Position numbers and translations under genes: made by a program. This document shows positions 1 to 5,316 of a stretch of DNA of 6,204 nucleotides, in pieces (the stretch's first letter is position 1; each line of letters opens with the position of its first letter). The DNA comes from an uncultured Eggerthellaceae bacterium (GTDB lineage Bacteria > Actinomycetota > Coriobacteriia > Coriobacteriales > Eggerthellaceae), in NCBI GenBank assembly GCA_910585565.1, contig CAJUFC010000079.1, positions 1-6,204 of the forward strand. Direction: 5' to 3'. Under the pieces are notes generated by a model. The model was not told where the DNA came from and did not search any database. It saw only the letters and a list, made by a program, of their open reading frames with translations.

Positions 1-104
1 AGACCATCGGCATCATCACCGATGTGGGGCTCTTCCTCAAGCTGCTCGCCGACGAGCTCATGCCGCTCGACGTGCCGCGAGGCGACGCCTTCCCTGCCGT
101 GTAG
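1..104 (+). CDS. C-terminal end of an unrecognised protein (partial)
   Basis: The reading frame beginning at base 3 is open from the window edge to a TAG stop at 102-104, giving 33 residues. Nearly every third codon position is G or C, as expected for a real gene in this genome. The other two plus frames are also open here, so codon bias is the main argument. The residues include an amphipathic, leucine-rich stretch (VGLFLKLLADELMPLDV) that looks like a terminal helix followed by a short tail. I do not recognise the family and no catalytic motif is visible. The gene is convergent with the small membrane protein to its right; their stops are 31 bases apart, and no clear hairpin plus T-run lies between them. 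Confidence 0.5.
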   Translation, partial: TIGIITDVGLFLKLLADELMPLDVPRGDAFPAV

Positions 105-135
105 GCGCGCAGGCGCACGAGCGAGCCGCCCGCCC

Positions 136-405
136 CTACAAGCCGAATAGCTTCAGAAAGAAGCCGATGAGCAGCACGCAAGAGGCGCAAGCGACCAAGA
201 GCATGACCACGATGAGATAGGGCGCCTCGCGCGGATAGTCGTCTGCGCCCAGGCAGGAGGTGGTACGCTCGTTTGCCATCCGCAGATGGGCGGCACCGAG
301 TGTAGGTGCGACCCGCACAGAGGCGCCGGTTGTCGAAGCGCTCCGGGGTCGCATTGCCGCAGCATCCTGCATCATGGAGGGGGTAGGGTGCGTTTGAGTA
401 GTCAT
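136..405 (-). CDS. Small single-pass membrane protein with C-terminal anchor
   Basis: This 89-residue protein is not one I recognise. Residues 1-60 are polar, rich in Thr, Ala, Ser, Pro and Arg, and probably disordered. Residues 62-86 form one strongly hydrophobic segment (YLIVVMLLVACASCVLLIGFF), followed by KLFGL and the TAG stop, so it resembles a tail-anchored protein. With no signal peptide and only a few residues after the helix, the N-terminal part most likely stays in the cytoplasm; that is inference. The ATG at 405 was chosen because a full AGGAGG lies six bases upstream; a longer GTG start at 432 has no such support. The gene begins 70 bases after the exported protein of the two-component operon, on the same strand, so it may be read from that operon or from its own weak promoter. 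Two cysteines (Cys73, Cys76) lie inside the helix. Confidence 0.75.
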   Translation of the reverse strand: MTTQTHPTPSMMQDAAAMRPRSASTTGASVRVAPTLGAAHLRMANERTTSCLGADDYPREAPYLIVVMLLVACASCVLLIGFFLKLFGL

Positions 406-411
406 GTTTGT

Positions 412-417
412 CCTCCT
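412..417 (-). promoter_or_regulatory. Strong ribosome binding site that fixes the small protein start
   Basis: On the minus strand the bases read AGGAGG, a perfect Shine-Dalgarno core, with six bases before the ATG at 405. This sets the start of the small membrane protein at 405 rather than the GTG at 432, and suggests the protein is translated efficiently. Confidence 0.85.
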
Positions 418-451
418 ATCCTGGGCATGCACCTATCATGGAGGACCGCTC

Positions 452-479
452 ACTATGTTTGGCGTCACGTTGCCATCAA
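452..479 (-). promoter_or_regulatory. Candidate sigma-70-like promoter for the small membrane protein
   Basis: On the minus strand a TTGATG box (474-479, 4 of 6 to TTGACA) and a CATAGT box (452-457, 4 of 6 to TATAAT) are separated by 16 bases. The -35 box overlaps the stop codon of the upstream exported-protein gene. If used, transcription would start near 445 and leave a leader of about 40 bases. The match is modest and could be chance. Confidence 0.25.
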
Positions 480-486
480 TATGGCA
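471..486. repeat. Perfect 6-bp inverted repeat over the exported-protein stop codon
   Basis: TGCCAT (471-476) and ATGGCA (481-486) are perfect inverted arms around a CAAT loop. The minus-strand TGA stop (476-478) lies partly in the loop. No T-run follows, so it is a poor intrinsic terminator. It may be a weak 3' structure or chance. Confidence 0.4.
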
Positions 487-1543
487 TCATCGTCCAGACC
501 ACATAGAGACACCCGTAGCTGACATTCACGCGCCACTGCACCCGCAGCTTGAGCGACGGATCGTCCTCGAAGGGGACGGTGACCTCCATCGCAGCAGCGT
601 CATACAGCGCCGACAGCCTCTCGGTATCCCATTCGCTCACGTACTTGCTGACGAGCTTCTCGAACGCGCGGTCATCATCTGATGCCGCAACTGCCTCGAC
701 CTCGTCCGCGGCCGCAGCTTCCTTCGCATCCTGCGTGCTGCCGTCACTCACCGACGACACGCCTTCGCTTTCGAACGCCTCGGCCTCATACGTACGCAGC
801 TCGACGCTCGCATCCTCGTTCATGCCGTCGACGTATGCCCCCTGAGCGCTGAGCATCTCGTCCATGACGATCGACGACGATACGCTCTCCTCCACCCTCT
901 CCGCCTCGCTCATCTGGTCAAGGCTCAACCCAAGTCCCCAGTACTTTCCCCACGATTCCGCCACATGTCGCAACTCCTCAAGAGAAGGCCGCGACGGCGT
1001 AAGGGACGTCTCGGTAATAGCCTCGAAGGGGTAGTACAGCACGCCCGCATAGGCGATGACCTTGCCGGTCGCATCGTCGACAGACGCGTATCCCGTCGAC
1101 TCGCTGTCTCCGACCATGAGCTCGCACTCCCAGATGATGGCCGACGTGTTTCCCGATCGCGCGTCCCGGTCCTGGCTTACGTACAGGTATGGCGTCGCAA
1201 AGGCCTCGAGAGCGCCCTGCCCGAACAGCTCGCTGAAGCCAGGGCCTTCTACCTGCGTCGTTGCCTCCCGAATGGCCGTCATCACCTCCTCGGTGGAGAG
1301 TTGGGCACCGCCGCTCATCTCGTACATCGCAGTGGCGTTGCGAGAGTTGCCGAGAAGCTGTAGCGCCTCGAGCACCGACCCGTGGCTCGTAGGCTCGAAC
1401 GTGATCTGCGTCGCCTCGAAGGCGTCTGTCGCGCCGCTGTCGAGGCGTGACTGCATCTCGCAGATGACCTCGGGCGCAAAGAGGCCCGTTGCCACGGACA
1501 GGCACGTCGCCGCGCCCAGCATGACCGTCGTCTTGGATATCAT
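476..1543 (-). CDS. Exported or membrane-anchored protein coupled to the histidine kinase
   Basis: This 355-residue protein is not one I recognise. The N-terminus (residues 1-25, ISK followed by a hydrophobic stretch to about Phe22) looks like a signal peptide or an uncleaved anchor. No lipobox is evident: Cys14 is inside the hydrophobic stretch and Cys28 lacks the usual preceding residues. Residues 134-172 (strand-rich, ending SVDDATGKVIAYAG) resemble the end of a PepSY-like module, a weak impression only. Residues 240-292 are an acidic linker rich in Ala, Ser and Glu, followed by a helical segment (292-318) and a strand-rich end (332-355) containing WRVNVSYGCLYVVW. The ATG at 1543 overlaps the kinase stop as ATGA, which implies translational coupling. 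A longer in-frame start at 1642 lies inside the kinase gene and encodes an Arg/Gly-rich segment typical of a wrong frame. Position suggests a sensor accessory or modulator acting outside the membrane; this is inferred from context alone. Confidence 0.8.
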   Translation of the reverse strand: MISKTTVMLGAATCLSVATGLFAPEVICEMQSRLDSGATDAFEATQITFEPTSHGSVLEALQLLGNSRNATAMYEMSGGAQLSTEEVMTAIREATTQVEGPGFSELFGQGALEAFATPYLYVSQDRDARSGNTSAIIWECELMVGDSESTGYASVDDATGKVIAYAGVLYYPFEAITETSLTPSRPSLEELRHVAESWGKYWGLGLSLDQMSEAERVEESVSSSIVMDEMLSAQGAYVDGMNEDASVELRTYEAEAFESEGVSSVSDGSTQDAKEAAAADEVEAVAASDDDRAFEKLVSKYVSEWDTERLSALYDAAAMEVTVPFEDDPSLKLRVQWRVNVSYGCLYVVWTMMPY

Positions 1544-2964
1544 GACTCGGCCCCCGGAAACGTCGCCGTGACGCAGGTGCCCTCGCCCAGGCGGCTGGCG
1601 ATCCTCAGGTCGCCCCCGTGAGCCTCCATGATCTTGGCGCACAGCGACAGCCCGATGCCTGCGCCGCCTTGCGCACGCGAGCGCGCCTTGTCAACGCGGT
1701 AGAACTCCTCGGTCAGCCGATCGACGTCTTCGGGCGAGATGCCGCTGCCGTTGTCAGCCACCGCGATCTTGCAGACGCCATGCTTGATGGTGCACGACAG
1801 CGCCACCCGTCCCCCTTCGCGCTCATCCGTGGCACGCCGCGCGTTCTCGAGGAGGTTCACGATGAGCGAGCCCACCAGATCGGCATCCATCTCGCAGATG
1901 CCGTCGTCGCACCTCCACTGCAGGCGCGTGTTCGTCTGGGTCCAGCTCGTGGACAAGGGGCCACAGATGCCGCTCACGAGCGGCCTCACCTCGACATAGT
2001 CCAGGTCGATCGCCTCGCCGTCCAGCAAGAACAGCTCCAAGAGCTTGCTTGACAGCGCCTCGAGCCGCCGGCCTTCGTCGAAGATGTACTCTGATGCCCG
2101 TGCGCGCTCGTCCTCAGAGAGGCTGCCCTTGCGCATGAGGTCTGCGTATCCAATGACCGACGTCATCGGGGTCTTCATCTCGTGGGCGAAGCTGCCCATG
2201 AAGCGCTGCTGGCGCGCGAGCGAGTCGCGCATGCCCTCCATGCTGTGCTCGATCTGCACAGCCATGAGGTCGAAGTCCTTGGAGAGAGACCCTACCTCAT
2301 CGTCGCTTCTCACTTCAGAGCGCGACGAGAGATTGCCGCCCGCGATGTCATGCGCTGCCTTGGAGAGCTTCGAGAGCGGGCGCGTGAGCGCGAAGGCGGC
2401 AACGAACGTGAGTGCCGCGCAGCTCGCGACCAAGATGACGAACGCCAAGCGAAACGCTGAAAGCTGCTCGTCACGTGCTGCCACGAGCGGGGCTATGTCA
2501 TGAGTAAGCTCAAGCTGCACGGACTTCTCCCCGATGCTGCAGGCGCCACGCACGACGATGAGGCGCATCTCGCCCTCCTCGCCGACCACCGTCAGCTCGG
2601 CATGTCCCGGCTCGAACGCAGGTGCCTCTCCGCTTGCAAGCGTGGCATACTGCGCCAGGTAGCTGTTCCCGTCGTCATAGATAACCGAGCCGTCGCTCGT
2701 CATCTTGATGGACGTCCAGGTGCCCGATCCGGACAGGCCCAACTGGGCGAGCATGTCGGTGATGTCGCTGCGCGTGTTGATTTCGCCGAGGCTTCCCATG
2801 ACCGAGAGCATGTCGACAAGTGCTTGGTAGGAATCGCGCACGCTCGCCTTCTCGCGCGCGAGCGACCCCTGAAACGATGACGACACGAGGATGCCGCCGC
2901 AGATGCCGAACAACAGCGAGACGACGCACAGCGTAGCCAGAGCCATCTTGAGGCCGAGTCTCAT
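1540..2964 (-). CDS. Membrane sensor histidine kinase (HAMP, HisKA, HATPase)
   Basis: The 474-residue kinase autophosphorylates a histidine in response to an envelope signal and passes the phosphate to the response regulator encoded just upstream. Membrane helix 1 spans about residues 7-28 and helix 2 about 172-193. They enclose a loop of about 140 residues outside the membrane that resembles no sensor domain I can name. A HAMP linker covers about 194-246. The HisKA domain carries FAHEMKTP with His261 as the phospho-acceptor. The ATPase domain has the N box (NLLENA, Asn370 and Asn374), G1 (DNGSG, 404-408), the F box (FYRVDKARS, 421-429) and G2 (GGAGIGLSL, 433-441), so it looks fully active. 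The length is normal for the class. The ATG at 2964 comes six bases after the regulator stop, with AAGGG just before it. The stop overlaps the start of the exported protein by four bases. I cannot assign a signal or gene symbol. Confidence 0.95.
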   Translation of the reverse strand: MRLGLKMALATLCVVSLLFGICGGILVSSSFQGSLAREKASVRDSYQALVDMLSVMGSLGEINTRSDITDMLAQLGLSGSGTWTSIKMTSDGSVIYDDGNSYLAQYATLASGEAPAFEPGHAELTVVGEEGEMRLIVVRGACSIGEKSVQLELTHDIAPLVAARDEQLSAFRLAFVILVASCAALTFVAAFALTRPLSKLSKAAHDIAGGNLSSRSEVRSDDEVGSLSKDFDLMAVQIEHSMEGMRDSLARQQRFMGSFAHEMKTPMTSVIGYADLMRKGSLSEDERARASEYIFDEGRRLEALSSKLLELFLLDGEAIDLDYVEVRPLVSGICGPLSTSWTQTNTRLQWRCDDGICEMDADLVGSLIVNLLENARRATDEREGGRVALSCTIKHGVCKIAVADNGSGISPEDVDRLTEEFYRVDKARSRAQGGAGIGLSLCAKIMEAHGGDLRIASRLGEGTCVTATFPGAES

Positions 2965-2970
2965 GCGCCC

Positions 2971-3633
2971 TTATGCTCCGCGCGGCACGTCCATGCGATA
3001 GCCTACCTTGCTGACAGCGCGGATGCAGTCAAGGCCCGTCTTCTTGCGCAAGCGCTGCACGTGCAGATCGACCGTCTTCGAGCCGTAGGCCATCTCGCCG
3101 CCCCATACGCGCTCGTACAGCGTCTCTCGATAAAGCGCCGTATTCGGGTTGCGAGCAAACATCAGCAAAAGCTCGTATTCCTTGTGCGTGAGCTGTATCT
3201 CGACGCCGTCGCGCGTGACGCGCATTGCCTTGGGATCGATCTCGATGCCGGCGATGCTCAGCGCTTCGGTGCCGCATCCGGCGCGCCTGAGCACGACGTC
3301 GACGCGAGCCAGCAGCTCGTCTATCTCGAAGGGCTTGACAATATAGTCCTCAGCCCCCATGCGCAACCCGCTCACGCGCTTGTCAAGCGTGTCGACCGCC
3401 GTCAGGAAGATGGCTGGCACCCCCTTAGCGACACAAAACGGCAACAGCTCGAAGCCGTCTATCTCGGGAACCATGACATCCAACAGCGCAAGGTCAAAGT
3501 GCTCGCGCTCAAGCGCATCAGCCGCGACGGCACCATCGAGCGCCAGCGTGCACGTATGACCGGCACCGACAAGGCTCAGCTTTATAAGGTTCGCGATAGC
3601 CGGCTCATCCTCTACGATGAGTATTGATGACAT
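2971..3633 (-). CDS. OmpR/PhoB-family DNA-binding response regulator
   Basis: This 220-residue regulator is the likely partner of the adjacent kinase. The receiver domain (about 1-118) has the acidic pair Glu8-Asp9, the phospho-acceptor Asp52 in LLDVMVPEIDG, the switch Thr78 and Lys100 in VKPFEIDELLAR, so all the key residues are present. A winged-helix domain follows (about 126-217), including LTHKEYELLLMFARNP, a recognition helix around SKTVDLHVQRLRKKTG (185-200) and the C-terminal hairpin end VSKVGYRM. Length and layout are standard for the family. The ATG at 3633 is preceded by GAGGGGAG (3639-3646) five bases upstream and gives the expected MSSILIVEDE start. It is the first gene of the operon with the kinase and the exported protein. 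Members often activate their own operon; the dyads upstream would fit this, but binding is inference. Confidence 0.95.
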   Translation of the reverse strand: MSSILIVEDEPAIANLIKLSLVGAGHTCTLALDGAVAADALEREHFDLALLDVMVPEIDGFELLPFCVAKGVPAIFLTAVDTLDKRVSGLRMGAEDYIVKPFEIDELLARVDVVLRRAGCGTEALSIAGIEIDPKAMRVTRDGVEIQLTHKEYELLLMFARNPNTALYRETLYERVWGGEMAYGSKTVDLHVQRLRKKTGLDCIRAVSKVGYRMDVPRGA

Positions 3634-3729
3634 CTGCGCTCCCCTCGTCTCGCGTCCCAGCTCACTCAGCTGAGAGCATTATGCATCTGCCTGGCATCAA
3701 AACGCCATAGCCTGCACAGAGGCACCGCC
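3634..3729 (-). promoter_or_regulatory. Intergenic region ahead of the response-regulator operon
   Basis: These 96 bases separate the trigger factor stop from the regulator start. They hold a perfect 10-bp palindrome CTCAGCTGAG (3665-3674), an adjacent dyad GCATTATGC (3676-3684) and, on the minus strand, a -10-like CATAAT (3678-3683; 5 of 6 to TATAAT). No good -35 box lies 16-18 bases upstream, so a promoter here would need an activator, which could fit autoregulation. A weak hairpin (TGGCG, loop TTTTGA, TGCCA) lies between the trigger factor stop and these dyads, without a T-run, so read-through from the trigger factor gene is possible. Confidence 0.3.
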
Positions 3730-5034
3730 TTAGGCGACCTCGACGATGTCGGCATGCTCGACGATGTACTCGTTGGCCTTGAATCGCTCGGCCGACTCGC
3801 GCAGCGCGAAGCCCTGGCCGTTCTGGCGAATCTGCTCGTGCAGCTGCTTGGGCGGCACCGACGGGTTCATGGTATGGCACACCTGCTCGATGTCATGGTC
3901 GGTGACCGTCAGCCCGAAATGCCGGAATACCGCATCCAGTGCATAGCCCTGCACCAACAGCTCACGCGCCTGCAGCATCAGCATCATGCTGATGCTCTGC
4001 TCCCCGCCGCTCTCCTCGACGAACTGGTCCCACGTCTTGCCCTCCTGCTGGAGGTCGCGCTGGATGCTCTCGCGCAGCTGGCGCATCATCTGCTCGTACA
4101 CCTCATCAGCGATCTTGCCCTGGAAGCGCTTCGACAGCTCGGACACGGCAGTCTGGCGCACGTAGCTCTTATAGCTCTCACGCGCCTGCACCTCGATGTT
4201 CTTGCGAATGTTCGCTTTGAACTCCTCAGCGTTCTTGAACATCGGCGCGCTGCGACGCACCCACGCGTCATCAATCTCAGGCGCCTCCTCGCGCAACAGC
4301 TCGGTAATCGTCACGGTCGCATCGTGCGGCACCGCGATCTCGTTCATGTCCTCGTCAAAGTCAGGCGCATCGAACCGAAAGCTCTTCGTCTCGCCCACCT
4401 TCATGCCGACGACCTCTTCCTCGAAGCCAGCAGGCATGTGACCCGCTCCGACCGCATAGATGCGACCTTCGGCATTCAGGCCTTTGACCGGCTCGCCGTC
4501 GCGCTCCACCTTGAGCGTCATCTTCGCGTAGTCCCCTGCCGCAAGCACATGGTCAGGGTCGGCGTCTTCGTCCTTCACGTACGACGTATAGCCCTCGCGC
4601 AGCTTCGCTATCTCAGCATCGACCAGCGACTCGTCTACCGAAAACGGCGGCACCTCGATATGCACAGGCTCGTAGGAAGACAGCTCGTATTCCGGCTTGA
4701 GCTCGACATCGAGATGAAAGCGGAAGTCGCGCCCCCGTGCGAGCTCGCCCTCGCCGATGAGCGTCGGCATGAACGCAGGCACGACGTTCTTCTTGTCCAG
4801 CACCATCGGCACGAGCATCTCGGCCGCCGCGTTACGCACGATGGCATCCAAGTCGTTGATGCCCATGCGCTCCTTGGCGACTTGCGCCACGGTCTTGTTG
4901 GGCTCAGGCTGCATGCCCATCGAGTTAGCAAAGGCGATGTGCGCTTGGTTGAGCACCTGCTCGACATCGCTGGCCGTTGCCGTCACGTCATAGGAGATGC
5001 TGGTTCCGCTCTTCTTCTTTTGGACGATCTTCAT
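3730..5034 (-). CDS. tig: Trigger-factor-like chaperone / peptidyl-prolyl isomerase, divergent
   Basis: This 434-residue cytoplasmic protein matches trigger factor in length and in its three-part order. Trigger factor binds nascent chains at the ribosome exit tunnel and aids folding. The N-terminal domain is about residues 1-127 and ends in the expected YELSSYEPVHIEVPP. An arm follows (about 128-160), then a prolyl isomerase (FKBP-like) domain (about 163-247, with GAGHMPAGFEEEVVGMKVGE at 196-215) and a long helical C-terminal chaperone domain (248-434). Where family members carry the ribosome-docking signature GFRxGKxP, this protein reads GMQPEPNKT (40-48), so docking residues are not conserved. 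The isomerase loop has Met-Pro-Ala-Gly-Phe where E. coli has Met-Ile-Pro-Gly-Phe. The ATG at 5034 has AAAGGG five bases upstream, and the N-terminus aligns with the E. coli start. clpP and clpX, common downstream neighbours, are absent; a two-component operon follows instead. It may be the cell's only trigger factor in divergent form, or a second specialised copy. Confidence 0.85.
   Translation of the reverse strand: MKIVQKKKSGTSISYDVTATASDVEQVLNQAHIAFANSMGMQPEPNKTVAQVAKERMGINDLDAIVRNAAAEMLVPMVLDKKNVVPAFMPTLIGEGELARGRDFRFHLDVELKPEYELSSYEPVHIEVPPFSVDESLVDAEIAKLREGYTSYVKDEDADPDHVLAAGDYAKMTLKVERDGEPVKGLNAEGRIYAVGAGHMPAGFEEEVVGMKVGETKSFRFDAPDFDEDMNEIAVPHDATVTITELLREEAPEIDDAWVRRSAPMFKNAEEFKANIRKNIEVQARESYKSYVRQTAVSELSKRFQGKIADEVYEQMMRQLRESIQRDLQQEGKTWDQFVEESGGEQSISMMLMLQARELLVQGYALDAVFRHFGLTVTDHDIEQVCHTMNPSVPPKQLHEQIRQNGQGFALRESAERFKANEYIVEHADIVEVA
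3974..3996. repeat. Perfect 10-bp inverted repeat inside the trigger factor gene
   Basis: AGCATCAGCA (3974-3983) and TGCTGATGCT (3987-3996) are perfect inverted arms with a three-base spacer. They lie in the codons for residues around Ser347-Leu354 (SISMMLML). The repeated Ser, Met and Leu codons explain much of the symmetry, so it may have no role. Confidence 0.5.
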
Positions 5035-5089
5035 GGAAGCCCTTTCGTCTCAGGTAGGTCGCTAGGTGCAGAGTGCCTTCATGTCATGA

Positions 5090-5117
5090 CTGATAACCAT
5101 AGCGCATTTGCCGACAA
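5090..5117 (-). promoter_or_regulatory. Candidate promoter for the trigger factor gene
   Basis: On the minus strand TTGTCG (5112-5117, 4 of 6 to TTGACA) and TATCAG (5090-5095, 4 of 6 to TATAAT) are 16 bases apart. A start near 5083 would leave a leader of about 50 bases before the ATG at 5034. The region around it is the most A/T-rich part of this gap. The match is moderate only. Confidence 0.3.
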
Positions 5118-5129
5118 AAGATATGAACA

Positions 5130-5160
5130 TCGCGCCGATTTCATCATGGGTTTCGCGCCG
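5130..5160. repeat. 8-bp direct repeat upstream of the trigger factor promoter
   Basis: TCGCGCCG occurs at 5130-5137 and again at 5153-5160, 23 bases apart start to start, or about two helical turns. It sits just upstream of the candidate -35 box, a place where an activator could bind. In GC-rich DNA it could also be chance. Confidence 0.35.
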
Positions 5161-5215
5161 CGCAGCGCAAACGTCAGCTTGTCGGTCATAGGCGCGGCAC
5201 GATGTCCGCCATAAG

Positions 5216-5249
5216 AGCGGGGCCGGAAACGAATGTTTCCGGCCCCGCT
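5216..5249 (-). terminator. Probable terminator hairpin after the surface-protein gene
   Basis: AGCGGGGCCGGAAAC (5216-5230) and GTTTCCGGCCCCGCT (5235-5249) form a perfect 15-bp stem with a four-base loop. It lies 67 bases past the stop of the CWB2 gene and ahead of the trigger factor promoter region, the right place to separate the two transcripts. Neither side has a real T-run (the minus strand continues CTTATGG), so it may work as a GC-strong terminator with a weak U tract, or serve as a 3'-end stabiliser. Confidence 0.75.
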
Positions 5250-5316
5250 GGCAAACCTTCGTATGCCTTGCCAAACGCATCCCGCACGAGACGTATCTGA
5301 CATCAGCTTTGGTCAG

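Larger units (their letters stand above)
5035..5215 (-). other. Untranslated region upstream of the trigger factor gene
   Basis: About 180 bases lie between the hairpin after the surface-protein gene and the trigger factor start. The short frames crossing it have no good ribosome binding site and run into the hairpin, so I read it as non-coding. It holds the AAAGGG site at 5040-5045, a candidate promoter (5090-5117) and an 8-bp direct repeat (5130-5160). I see no tRNA fold and no CIRCE or HAIR heat-shock operator. Confidence 0.5.

Noticed and set aside
105..135. Possible terminator between the convergent genes at the left edge
   Set aside because: The 31 bases are very GC-rich with several GGCG/CGCC combinations, but no stem is clearly better than others and there is no T-run.
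406..432. GTG start at 432 for the small membrane protein
   Set aside because: The AGGAGG site is correctly spaced for the ATG at 405 and would lie inside the coding region if 432 were the start.
978..1571. Open frames overlapping the exported-protein gene on both strands (978-1505 minus, 1056-1571 plus)
   Set aside because: Both are frame or strand shadows of 476-1543. Their products are Arg/Ser/Pro-rich with no family features, and the exported-protein frame has the coupled start.
1544..1642. Longer start for the exported protein at 1642
   Set aside because: The extra 33 residues are Arg/Gly-rich, lie inside the kinase ATPase domain in another frame, and would hide the N-terminal export signal. 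The ATGA overlap start at 1543 is far better.
3754..5214. Long plus-strand open frame of 486 codons
   Set aside because: It is the antisense shadow of the trigger factor gene. Its translation is rich in Leu, His and Arg with no domain, and GC-rich genes often leave such open antisense frames.
5062..5303. Two small minus-strand frames (5062-5280 and 5079-5303)
   Set aside because: They overlap each other, run through the 15-bp hairpin, and lack a good ribosome binding site and codon bias. They are best read as non-coding.
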